64,000 nucleotides of DNA from Agromyces marinus. GTDB lineage: Bacteria > Actinomycetota > Actinomycetes > Actinomycetales > Microbacteriaceae. Below are positions 8,629-16,285 of this stretch, piece by piece; position 1 is the stretch's first letter, and every line of letters begins with the position of its first letter. The position numbers were made by a program, and so were the translations under genes. The notes below the pieces were generated by a model. It had not been told where the DNA came from. It saw only the letters and a list, made by a program, of their open reading frames with translations, and made no database searches. The stretch is taken from the NCBI RefSeq assembly GCF_021442325.1, contig NZ_CP087879.1, positions 620,001 through 684,000 on the forward strand, read 5' to 3'.

Positions 8629-11600
8629 GTCGCCGCGAGGCCGAGCGGGCGAGGATCACGGCCGACCAGATGCGCGCGCGGCTGGCCGCGATCCCCGCGA
8701 AGCCCGCGCCGACGGACGCCGATCCCGCGGACGACCCCGCCCGCGAGCGACTGCGGGAACGCGTGGTCCTCCTGGACTACTTCCCGGCCAGGGCCGTCCT
8801 CGGCGACGGACGGGCCCCGGACGCAGCGGATGATCGGGTCGCGGAGTTCCTCGGCGAGGACTGCGATGTCGTCCGGACGCGCTCGGGCGGCGGCAGGCGA
8901 CTGCGGCCGACGGTGCGTCGCGCGACGATCCTCCGCCTCGGTGCGGACGGAACGCGTGCCGCCCTCGTCGCCCGCGACGCCGTCGCGGCCGGCCCGCACG
9001 ACCTCGCCCACCGGATGGCGCGCCGCCTGCTCGAAGGCGGGCTCGACCTGGAGTCGCTGGCACCGGACGAACTGAGCGGCGTGCTGCGCGCCCGGGAGTG
9101 GCTGTCGCCGTTGCGCGGCTCGATCGAGCTTCCGACCGAGGCGGCCGTGCGCCGCGCCCTCGACCTCGCGAACGTGCTCGCGCCGCTGCGCCGCGTCGCC
9201 CAGCAGGACTTCGTCGGGCGTCGCGCGGAGCTCGACCTGATCGACGGGTTCGTGCGCAGCCCCGGGACGGCTGCCCGGCCGATGGCGTTCCACGGGCCCG
9301 GAGGGGTCGGCAAGTCCGCGTTGGTCGGGAGGTACGTCCTCGAACGCGACCGTCACGGCGACCGCCCCATGCTCGCCTACCTCACCTTCGATCGAGCCGA
9401 ACTCGACCCGCGCCATCCGCTGACCCTGCTGCGGGAGGCGGTGCGGCAGATCGCCCTGCAGGTTCCGGCCGTCGCCGAGTCCGCGCTCGACCTGTCGCGC
9501 CGCTTCACCGACCAGCTGAACGCCGATCTCGCGAATCGCGCCGAAGCAGCGCCGCAGCGGGCGATGCGCGGGTCCGACGCGATGCGGTTCTCCAGCGACC
9601 TGTTCCTCTTCATCGACGCCTTCGGCGCGTTCGTCGACGAGGCCTCCGCAGGGTTCGACGCGGACGGCGGGCGGAGGGGGCCGCTGCTGTTCTGGCTGGA
9701 CACGTTCGAGGTCGCCCAACGCCGACGGCGCTCCAGCCTCGGGGGGCTCGGGGAGGCGTTGCGGGTGCTCGCCCGTGCGGTGCCGACGGTGCGCATCGTC
9801 GTGACGGGTCGGGCGGAGGCGCGCGAACTCGATCCCGACCAGCATCCGCTCGGCGGGCTCGAAGGCGACGAGGCACGGACCTTCCTCGAGCGCGCGCTCC
9901 AGGGGATGCAGGTCTCGCCGACGCTCGTCGACGAGGTGGCCGGTCGGGTCTCGGGCAACCCGCTGAGCCTCCGGCTGGCCGCGGAGCTCATGCGGCGAGA
10001 GGGCGAGGCCGTGCTCGCCAGCCCACGGGGCCGGCGCAGGCTGCTGTTCGGGCTGACCGAGGAGCGGGTCCAGGGGATCCTCTATCGGCGGATCCTCGAC
10101 CACGTCGACCCGGCGATCCGGCCGCTCGCGAACCCGGGGCTCGTCGTGCGTCGCATCACGCCGGGCGTCATCAGGCAGGTGCTCGCCGGACCCTGCGGGC
10201 TGGGCGAGGTCGACGCGGCGCGCGCGTCCGACCTGTTCGCGCGGCTCAGCCGGGAGGTGACGCTCGTCCGGGAGGTCGGCGCCGACGTGATCATCCATCG
10301 TGCCGATGTCCGGACGGAGATGCTGCCGCTCCTGGAGGCCGACGCGCCGGAACAGGTCGCCGCGATCCATCGGAGCGCCGTCGAGTACTACGCCGGGCGG
10401 GCGGGGCCGGATGACCGGACCGAGCGCCTCTACCACCGACTCATGCTCGGCGATGCGGCGACGAGCGACGACGAGGACTGGGATCCGCTCGCGGCGGCGG
10501 CGCTCGAGCCGGCGCTGCCGGAGTTCCCGCCGGCTTCGCGGGTCGAGCTCGCGAGCCGGTTGGACGAGGTCGAGGTGGATCCCGACGACCTCGCAGCGGC
10601 CGAGTCGGAGGCGTGGGTCCGCCAGTTCGTCGGGCAGGCCCGCAGCATGCTGGATGCCGGCGACGCGGCGCACGTCGTCGACCTGATCGAGCGGCGACCC
10701 GACGGTGTGCGGACGCTCACCGCCGAGGTCGGCCAGCTGCACGTCGAGGCGCTCGCCGCGATGGGCCTGCGGGCGGAGGCCACCGAGGTGGCCCGGGAGG
10801 CTATCGCCGCCGCGGATGCCGCAGGCGACCTGCGGGGCTACGTCGAGTTGTCGATCGTGGCAGCTCGGGTCGCCGAGGACGGCGGGGACTTCGTGCAGGC
10901 GCTCGACTCGTACCTCGACGCGCGGGAGAGCGCCGTCGACCTGGGCGTGCTCACGGTGGGCCTGACGGCGGGTGCGGGTGCGCTCCGAGTGGTTCGTCGC
11001 GGCGGGATGCGACCGGATGCCCGCATCGACGCGCTGCGCACGGCGATGGTGAGCGAGACGGGGCGCCTGACGGAGTCCGACAAGGCGAGGAACCCGTCGC
11101 TGCTGCGCGAACTCGCCGCGGACCTGTCCGCGGAGGCCCCGGGCCTGCTCGCGGACGCGGCCGAGTACGCGGGGGTCGAGGCGGACACCGGGCACGGCGA
11201 GGCGTTGAGCCCCGAGGCCCGGTCGACGATCCGGCGGGTCTCGGCGCCGCCGCCCGAACCGGACGCGGCGGCGGCGGTGCCCGAGCCGGACGCGGCGGCG
11301 CCGGTCGGCCCCGTGACGGCGGTGCCGATGCCGCCGCCGGCGGACCCGATGCCGCCGCCGGCGGACCCGATGCCGCCGCCGGCGGCGGAGCCGATGCCGC
11401 CGCCGCCGGTCTCGGCCGCCCCGCGTGGATCCGGGTCTCCGGCGGGGGAGCGCCGGCGTCCGTGGCGGCGCCGACGGTCCTCCGCGGCGAAGGGCAAGGC
11501 CGTCTCCGATGCCCTTCGGGAGAGCCCTGAGGACGAGCAACTGCAGGCGCACCTGAGGGAGTACTGGCGGTCCGAGGCCGATCAGGCGTCGTACCCGGCC

Positions 11601-11684
11601 GCCGAGCCGCCGCCGGGTCGCGGCGGTGGGGCCGACGGCGCGGAGGGCGGGCCTTCGTCGCGCGGGGAGGGAGAGCAGCCGTGA
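8625..11684 (+). CDS. STAND-family ATPase with helical-repeat C-terminus and proline-rich tail
   Basis: 1,019 residues, GTG start overlapping the previous stop. After about 190 residues of uncharacterised N-terminus comes an ATPase with FVGRR at 196-200, Walker A GPGGVGKSAL at 224-233, Walker B LLFWLDTFE near 355, VTGRAE (sensor) near 395 and the GNPLSLRLA (GxP) motif near 445, as in NB-ARC/NACHT proteins. A winged-helix region follows, then TPR-like helices (about 690-800), a proline-rich stretch of MPPPADP repeats (about 895-930) and an Arg-rich tail. STAND ATPases sense a ligand, oligomerise and switch on effectors; here the candidate effector is the protease two genes upstream. Confidence 0.8.
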   Translation: MSRREAERARITADQMRARLAAIPAKPAPTDADPADDPARERLRERVVLLDYFPARAVLGDGRAPDAADDRVAEFLGEDCDVVRTRSGGGRRLRPTVRRATILRLGADGTRAALVARDAVAAGPHDLAHRMARRLLEGGLDLESLAPDELSGVLRAREWLSPLRGSIELPTEAAVRRALDLANVLAPLRRVAQQDFVGRRAELDLIDGFVRSPGTAARPMAFHGPGGVGKSALVGRYVLERDRHGDRPMLAYLTFDRAELDPRHPLTLLREAVRQIALQVPAVAESALDLSRRFTDQLNADLANRAEAAPQRAMRGSDAMRFSSDLFLFIDAFGAFVDEASAGFDADGGRRGPLLFWLDTFEVAQRRRRSSLGGLGEALRVLARAVPTVRIVVTGRAEARELDPDQHPLGGLEGDEARTFLERALQGMQVSPTLVDEVAGRVSGNPLSLRLAAELMRREGEAVLASPRGRRRLLFGLTEERVQGILYRRILDHVDPAIRPLANPGLVVRRITPGVIRQVLAGPCGLGEVDAARASDLFARLSREVTLVREVGADVIIHRADVRTEMLPLLEADAPEQVAAIHRSAVEYYAGRAGPDDRTERLYHRLMLGDAATSDDEDWDPLAAAALEPALPEFPPASRVELASRLDEVEVDPDDLAAAESEAWVRQFVGQARSMLDAGDAAHVVDLIERRPDGVRTLTAEVGQLHVEALAAMGLRAEATEVAREAIAAADAAGDLRGYVELSIVAARVAEDGGDFVQALDSYLDARESAVDLGVLTVGLTAGAGALRVVRRGGMRPDARIDALRTAMVSETGRLTESDKARNPSLLRELAADLSAEAPGLLADAAEYAGVEADTGHGEALSPEARSTIRRVSAPPPEPDAAAAVPEPDAAAPVGPVTAVPMPPPADPMPPPADPMPPPAAEPMPPPPVSAAPRGSGSPAGERRRPWRRRRSSAAKGKAVSDALRESPEDEQLQAHLREYWRSEADQASYPAAEPPPGRGGGADGAEGGPSSRGEGEQP
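11325..11408 (+). repeat. 21-bp tandem repeat encoding MPPPADP
   Basis: Two exact 21-bp units, a third lengthened by 3 bp and a fourth shortened unit lie inside the STAND gene and encode a proline-rich linker. Because the period is a multiple of three, changes in copy number would alter linker length without breaking the frame. Confidence 0.9.
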
Positions 11685-12358
11685 GTGGAACGATCGGGGA
11701 CGTCGGGGATGTCGGGGATGTCGGGGATGTCGGAGGCGCCGGGGGCGCCCGGGAGGACGGGCGTGCGCGGCGCGGCCGACGCTGGCCCGCCCCGGGCGGA
11801 GGGTCGAACGGCGTCCCCTGGTGGGTCCTGTTCATCGCCGCGGCGGTCGTCGTGGGCGGCTTCATCGTGCTCGCGGTCGTGAGCTACCTGCGCGCGGACG
11901 ACGAGGGGATGACCGACGCGGTCTGGACCCGGATCGTGCTCGTGCTGCAGGGCATCCAGGCGATCGCGTTCACCGCGGTGGGGTGGATGTTCGGACGCGA
12001 GGTGCACCGCGGTGAGGCACGACAGGCTGAGGAGCGAGCGCAGACCGCGGAGTCCCGAGCACACGAGGGGCGCCTGGACCTGCGCACCGCGCACTCGGAG
12101 TCCGCGGCGGCGCGAGACCTCGAGCGAGCCGCGTTGGAGCGGGCGACCCGCGCGGAGACGAACGGATGGCGCTTGGCCGAGGCCGTGCGTGCGCAGTCGG
12201 TCGCGACCGACGCCTCCACCGCCGGCGGGTTCGAGCGGTCGCGGTCGCGGGCAGCGGCCGATGCGGGCGGAGCGTCGGGCGGAGCGCCGGGCGGAGCGGC
12301 CGGCGGCGCGGCGCGGCTGCGGGAGCTCGCGGATGCGCTGTTCCCCGAAGCTCGCTAG
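11681..12358 (+). CDS. Membrane-anchored coiled-coil protein of the STAND/protease operon
   Basis: 225 residues, GTG start overlapping the STAND stop (GTGA). The N-terminus contains four GDV repeats and an Arg-rich patch. Two hydrophobic segments follow at about 48-68 (VPWWVLFIAAAVVVGGF) and 82-101. The region from about 103 to 175 is rich in Ala, Glu and Arg with a heptad-like spacing and is probably a cytoplasmic coiled coil; the tail is Gly/Ala-rich. No enzymatic motif is visible. Its place as the last overlapping gene suggests it anchors the system to the membrane or acts as a membrane-disrupting effector. No known family was recognised. Confidence 0.7.
   Translation: MSGTIGDVGDVGDVGDVGGAGGAREDGRARRGRRWPAPGGGSNGVPWWVLFIAAAVVVGGFIVLAVVSYLRADDEGMTDAVWTRIVLVLQGIQAIAFTAVGWMFGREVHRGEARQAEERAQTAESRAHEGRLDLRTAHSESAAARDLERAALERATRAETNGWRLAEAVRAQSVATDASTAGGFERSRSRAAADAGGASGGAPGGAAGGAARLRELADALFPEAR
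11696..11731 (+). repeat. Four 9-bp repeats encoding GDV
   Basis: One GGGGACGTC and three GGGGATGTC units stand in tandem at codons 6-17 of the membrane protein gene. The period keeps the frame, so copy number can drift without inactivating the gene. Confidence 0.9.
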
Positions 12359-12362
12359 ATCT

Positions 12363-12411
12363 GCAACCAATGGGTTGCGCTATTCCCTCTTGTGTGCAAC
12401 TCTGGGGTTGC
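12363..12411. promoter_or_regulatory. Twin ArsR-type operators GCAAC-N6-GTTGC
   Basis: Two copies of the perfect inverted repeat GCAAC-N6-GTTGC lie at 12363-12378 and 12396-12411. Their starts are 33 bp apart, about three helical turns, so dimers would bind the same face. They lie immediately upstream of the AHSA1/ArsR operon and are the likely autoregulatory operators. Confidence 0.7.
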
Positions 12412-12455
12412 AAGTGTTACGGCATCGAGCAACGCACCATCCGCCGAAAGGACCG

Positions 12456-12941
12456 ATGATCATGACCATGACCGACAACCCCGCCTCCGTCGTCGACGAG
12501 GTCACCTACACCGTCCGTCGCACCATCCGGATCCACGCGCCGGTCGAGAAGGTGTGGCGCGCCGTGACCGAGCCCGAGCACCTCTCGCGCTGGTTCGGAG
12601 CGACCGTGCTCGACGGCTCCGGCGTCGGCGCCGAGGGCACGATGACGTTCGAGACGTACGGCGCCGTGCCGATCCGCGTCGAGGCGATGGATCCGCCCAA
12701 GTCCGTGAGCTACCGCTGGAGCAACGACGACGCGCTCGGTGCACTGCCCGACCGGGTCGAGGACGCGACCTCGACCGTGTTCACCTTCACGCTCGAGGCG
12801 ATGGCCGACGGTACCGAGCTCACGGTCGTCGAGACCGGGTTCGAGCGCACCTCCGACCCCGCGACGAACCTGGCCGAGCACGCCAAGGGCTGGGTGGAGG
12901 AACTCGACAAGCTCGTCGCCCTGCTCGAGGGCGCCGCGTGA
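12456..12941 (+). CDS. SRPBCC / AHSA1-like protein
   Basis: 161 residues with the START/Bet v1-like AHSA1 pattern: RTIRIHAPVEKVWRAVTEPE at the start and LSRWFGA, then a C-terminal helix that closes a hydrophobic pocket. Such proteins bind small hydrophobic ligands and in actinobacteria are often paired with an ArsR regulator, as here. The ATG at 12456 follows GAAAGGA. The stop overlaps the GTG of the ArsR gene, so the two are co-translated. The ligand is unknown. Confidence 0.85.
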   Translation: MIMTMTDNPASVVDEVTYTVRRTIRIHAPVEKVWRAVTEPEHLSRWFGATVLDGSGVGAEGTMTFETYGAVPIRVEAMDPPKSVSYRWSNDDALGALPDRVEDATSTVFTFTLEAMADGTELTVVETGFERTSDPATNLAEHAKGWVEELDKLVALLEGAA

Positions 12942-13255
12942 CCACGGGAACGCTGGTCCCGGTGTTCGCCGCACTCGGAGACGAGACCCGGTGGAGCATC
13001 CTGGCCGCACTCGGCGAGGGCGACGCGTCCGCGTCCGCCCTCGCCGGGCGGCTCCCGGTCACCCGGCAGGCCATCGCCAAGCACCTCGTCGTCCTGCAGG
13101 AGGTCGGGCTCGTCGAGCCGGTCCGCGTCGGGCGCGAGGTCCGCTTCCGCGTGATCGGTGCGCAGGTGTCCGAGACGGCGCGCCGGCTGGACGCGATCGG
13201 CACGGCGTGGGAGCGCCGTCTGGCCGCCATCAGGGAGATCGCCGAAGGGCTGTGA
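12938..13255 (+). CDS. ArsR-family transcriptional regulator
   Basis: 105 residues with a single winged helix-turn-helix: FAALGDETRWSILAAL, then LPVTRQAIAKHLVVLQEVGL as the recognition region and a basic wing. No metal-binding cysteines are present, as in the ArsR subgroup paired with AHSA1 proteins. The GTG start overlaps the AHSA1 stop. It probably represses its own operon through the two GCAAC-N6-GTTGC repeats about 50-90 bp upstream of the AHSA1 start. Confidence 0.88.
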   Translation: MTTGTLVPVFAALGDETRWSILAALGEGDASASALAGRLPVTRQAIAKHLVVLQEVGLVEPVRVGREVRFRVIGAQVSETARRLDAIGTAWERRLAAIREIAEGL

Positions 13256-13326
13256 GGCGGGCTGGGCCGACTCGCGCCCGCAACTCGGTCCCGCGCGGTC
13301 ACTCCGGGGCGATCACTCCGGGGCGA

Positions 13327-13710
13327 TCAGTCCTCGGGCATCGACCTGCGATCGCCCACCGTGCCGCGTGCTCCGGGGAAGGCGAGCGAACCCGCCGCGA
13401 CCCACCATTCCATGACGTCGAACGCCAGCCGGCCGGCGATGACCGACGGGTCGCCCGCCGAGAGCCGAGCCGCCTCGGCGGGGCCGCACGCGAAGACCGA
13501 CATGCCGCGGTACGCGGGGTCGCTCTGCTCCCCGAACGGGCCGTTGGCGACGAGTACCCCGTCGCGGCGGAGCTCGGCCCGGTACGCGAGGTGGCGCGCC
13601 TGCAGCGCGTCGAGCTCGTCCTCCGGCAGGTCGGGCGCGCCGTCGGGGCGCCGTAGCATCACCAGCGTGTAGACGTCGAACGCGTCCGGGACATCGGGGC
13701 TTCGAGGCAT
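13327..13710 (-). CDS. YciI family protein
   Basis: 127 residues with the ferredoxin-like YCII pattern: YTLVMLRRPDG strand, a helix containing HLAYRAELRRDG and VLVANGPF, then MSVFACGPAEAARLSAGDP and a C-terminal VMEWWVAAG strand. The family has a conserved His (here within ARHLAYR) and is sometimes active in dehalogenation or lactone chemistry, but most members are uncharacterised. It stands alone, convergent with the ArsR gene. Confidence 0.8.
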   Translation of the reverse strand: MPRSPDVPDAFDVYTLVMLRRPDGAPDLPEDELDALQARHLAYRAELRRDGVLVANGPFGEQSDPAYRGMSVFACGPAEAARLSAGDPSVIAGRLAFDVMEWWVAAGSLAFPGARGTVGDRRSMPED

Positions 13711-13812
13711 CCGTCAGACCTCCCGGGCCGCGCGAGGCGCACGTCCCGGCCTCAGGCTACGCCTGCGAGCCGACGTCGGCGAGAATAGAGGTCGACGCGA
13801 GCGGGACCGAGG

Positions 13813-14277
13813 ATGAGCGAGATGCACGACAAGCAGACCGAGACGACGACGGATGCCGCGGGCGGCCCGCACACGCCCGGCCATCAGGCGATCGGCTGCC
13901 CCGAGTGCTTCGAGGAGCTCCAGCGGAACCGCGACTGGTGGAAGGCCCGGCCCGAGGGCTCGCGGCTCGTCGGTCTCGTCGTCGCGCGCGAGGACATGCC
14001 GTCGGTGGTGGATCAGCGCTCCGACCTCGCGCGCTTTGGCGTCGACATCCTCGACTTCAAGCACCCGATGCCTGACATGCCGGAGTCCTGGGAGCAGCGG
14101 CTCGGGCGACTGTTCGAGACCCTGAGGTCGGGCGACGTCCTCGTCGTGGCCAACGAGCGGGCGCTCGGACGGACGCCCGATGAGATCGCCCGCACCATCC
14201 GAGCGCTGCGCAGGCACGATCTGGTGGTGAAGGTCCTCACCCGCGGCGCGCCGCACCTGGAGAGCGCGCGCGGGTAG
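13813..14277 (+). CDS. Serine-recombinase-like domain protein, probably inactive
   Basis: 154 residues. The part from about 55 to 150 follows the fold pattern of the resolvase N-terminal domain: a first strand and DQRSDLARFGVDIL, the helix RLGRLFETLRSGDVLVVANE, then RALGRTPDEIARTIRAL and a last strand VKVLTRG. The usual RVS catalytic-serine position is replaced (VVAREDMPS), and there is no DNA-binding helix-turn-helix after the domain. The N-terminal 50 residues contain CPECF, a possible small metal knuckle. It is probably not a working recombinase. The role is unknown. Confidence 0.65.
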   Translation: MSEMHDKQTETTTDAAGGPHTPGHQAIGCPECFEELQRNRDWWKARPEGSRLVGLVVAREDMPSVVDQRSDLARFGVDILDFKHPMPDMPESWEQRLGRLFETLRSGDVLVVANERALGRTPDEIARTIRALRRHDLVVKVLTRGAPHLESARG

Positions 14278-14283
14278 GCCCGG

Positions 14284-15033
14284 TCAGCGCTTCGGGCTCG
14301 GTGGGCGGCGTCGCTCCCAGGCGTCGGCGATGTGCGAGCGCATCGCGGCTTCCGCCTCGTCGGGGTCGCCGGTCTCGATGGCCGCGAAGACGCGCTCGTG
14401 CTCCTCGAGCGTCGTCTCGAGGCGGCTGTGCAAATGGAAGCGGTCGCTTTCGCGTGCCTGGTCGAAGAGGATCCCGACGATGTTGACCGCGAGGCGATTC
14501 GCACTCATCTCGCCGACGGCCTGGTGGAACACGACGTCGGCAGCGTTGAACGCCGGCTCGTCTTCGATGGTGTCGCGCATGAGCTGCATTGCGGTACGGA
14601 GGCGCTCGAGGTCCGCCTCGGAACGGTGCGCCGCGGCATCACGAGCGATCACGCCCTCGAGCGACGCGCGGACCGTGCTCAGGTCGTCGAGAATCCCGAG
14701 CGTCGCGTCGTTCGCGACGAGCGCCGACAGCACGGTCGCGTCGACCAGGTTCCAGGATGCCGCGGGCAGCACCTGCGTCCCGCGTCCCTGGGCGACCGTG
14801 ACGAGGCCCTTCTCCTCGAGGCGCTTGACCGACTCGCGGATCACGGTGCGGCTGACGCCGAACTGCTCGCACAGCACGGCCTCGGGCGGAAGCGAGCTTC
14901 CGGGTGCGAGGTCGCCGCGCACGATCGCACTCACGAGATCGGTCACGACCGTCACCCCGAGTCGGGGCGTCCGGGCGCGCGCGGCGATCGTGGGATACGG
15001 GGCGGCGGCATCGGTCGGCATGTGCCACAGCAT
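14284..15033 (-). CDS. FadR-type GntR transcriptional regulator (FCD domain)
   Basis: 249 residues: an N-terminal winged helix (PGSSLPPEAVLCEQFGVSRT, VIRESVKRLEEKGLV) and a C-terminal all-helical FCD ligand domain with the metal-site pattern D...H at FHQAVGEMSANRLA and histidines further on. Members usually repress sugar-acid catabolism and are released by a pathway acid. It is divergent from the long operon starting at 15134 and almost certainly regulates it. ATG at 15033 is used; an ATG at 15021 is also possible. Confidence 0.9.
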   Translation of the reverse strand: MLWHMPTDAAAPYPTIAARARTPRLGVTVVTDLVSAIVRGDLAPGSSLPPEAVLCEQFGVSRTVIRESVKRLEEKGLVTVAQGRGTQVLPAASWNLVDATVLSALVANDATLGILDDLSTVRASLEGVIARDAAAHRSEADLERLRTAMQLMRDTIEDEPAFNAADVVFHQAVGEMSANRLAVNIVGILFDQARESDRFHLHSRLETTLEEHERVFAAIETGDPDEAEAAMRSHIADAWERRRPPSPKR

Positions 15034-15044
15034 AGCCTCCGGCG

Positions 15045-15066
15045 GTAATCACACCTATGATCTTTC
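15045..15066. promoter_or_regulatory. GTAATCA / GATCTTTC boxes upstream of the sugar-acid operon
   Basis: GTAATCA (15045-15051) and GATCTTTC (15059-15066) occur together between the FadR-type gene and the operon. The same two boxes, in the same order, occur at 29656-29673 beside the second FadR-type gene. They are candidate regulator or promoter elements; spacing differs (7 versus 3 bp). Confidence 0.4.
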
Positions 15067-15133
15067 CATTTCATGACATAAGACGTATGATGAGATCTCG
15101 GTCGTGTGTGGCGGACGAAGGAGTGAGGCTGCA

Positions 15134-16285
15134 ATGAAGATCACCGGGTATCGCACCCTGGCTGCGCAGCAGCACTGGCGCCGCGCCATCGGCGACGTCA
15201 ACGGGCACATCGTCGAGGCCGTGACCGAGGTGCCGATCGTCATCCTCGAGACGGATGCCGGCATCGAGGGCGTCGGCGTCGGCTCGCACGCCGACCTCGC
15301 CCGGCTCTTCCCCGCGATCGAGGGCGAGGACCCGCGCAGCGTCGCGGCGCTCTTCGACCGGATGCTCGCCCAGGTGTTCAAGTCGGGGCACGCGGGCGCC
15401 ACCTACGGCGGCATCGCGACGCTCGACGCCGCGATCTGGGACCTCAAGGCGAAGGCCGCCGGCGAGCCGCTCTGGCGGATGCTCGGAGGCCGCGACCGGT
15501 TCGTCCCGGGCTACGCATCAGGACTCGACATCGCGCTCGGCGACGACGAGCTCACCGCGTTCTACGCGGAGTTCGCCGACCGAGGCTTCGTCGCGGGAAA
15601 GCTCAAGGGCGGCCTCGACTTCGACGCCGACCGGCGTCGGCTCGGGATCCTCGCCGACGCCCTGTCGGCGAACACCTCGCGCCCGGGCCTCATGCTCGAT
15701 GCGAACGAGTCCTGGCAGGTCAAGCAGGCCGTGCGCTACGTCAGCGCCCTCGAGGAGCACGTCGACCTGCTCTGGGTCGAGGAGCCCCTGCGCAGGTGGG
15801 ACGCCGTCGGCCACGCTCGGCTGAGTTCGGCCATCCGTGCGGCGGTCGCGACCGGCGAGAACCTCACGGGCGTCGACCAGTTCCGGCCGCTGTTCGAGGC
15901 CGGTGCGCCCGACGTCGTGCAGGCGGGTGCGATCTGGGGCGTGTCGCACATGCACCGCCTCTCGTTCGCCGCGGCCGCACGCGACCTGCCCGTCAGCATC
16001 GTCGGCTACAACGCCAACCCCGCGGTCGCACACGTCATGCCCGCGGTGCCCAACCACCTGACCACCGAGATCCAGGCGCTGGAGTTCGCCGACGGGATGC
16101 TCGTCGACCACGAGTACGCCGACGGGGGCATCGTGCTGAGCGACGAGCCAGGCAGCGGCATCCGCATCGACGAGGCCGCGATCGCGGTCGCGCGACGCGG
16201 CAACGGCTGGGCCGACCCGGCCGGGCCGCACATGCGGCCCATCCGGGCGGGCCTGCGCGTCGTGCTCGACGGGGTCGAGCGATGA
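15134..16285 (+). CDS. Mandelate racemase/muconate lactonizing enzyme family (sugar-acid dehydratase-like)
   Basis: 383 residues of the enolase superfamily. The N-terminal capping domain is followed by a barrel with base residues in KLKGG (K156, K158), metal ligands in DANESW (D189), VEEPL (E216) and GEN (E242), and YNANP near 293. Enzymes of this type abstract the alpha-proton of a carboxylate; most of those in sugar operons dehydrate aldonates to 2-keto-3-deoxy acids. GAAGGAG precedes the ATG at 15134. It opens an eight-gene operon whose later genes (XylX-like enzyme, semialdehyde dehydrogenase) fit a 2-keto-3-deoxypentonate product. Substrate unproven. Confidence 0.85.
   Translation: MKITGYRTLAAQQHWRRAIGDVNGHIVEAVTEVPIVILETDAGIEGVGVGSHADLARLFPAIEGEDPRSVAALFDRMLAQVFKSGHAGATYGGIATLDAAIWDLKAKAAGEPLWRMLGGRDRFVPGYASGLDIALGDDELTAFYAEFADRGFVAGKLKGGLDFDADRRRLGILADALSANTSRPGLMLDANESWQVKQAVRYVSALEEHVDLLWVEEPLRRWDAVGHARLSSAIRAAVATGENLTGVDQFRPLFEAGAPDVVQAGAIWGVSHMHRLSFAAAARDLPVSIVGYNANPAVAHVMPAVPNHLTTEIQALEFADGMLVDHEYADGGIVLSDEPGSGIRIDEAAIAVARRGNGWADPAGPHMRPIRAGLRVVLDGVER

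Noticed and set aside
8610-11552. 980-codon minus-strand frame opposite the STAND gene
   Set aside because: The composition is Arg/Gly/Asp-biased without motifs, while the plus strand carries clear STAND motifs with codon bias at third positions.
13813-14277. Active mobile-element resolvase
   Set aside because: The catalytic serine motif and DNA-binding domain are missing and there are no inverted repeats or transposase genes nearby.
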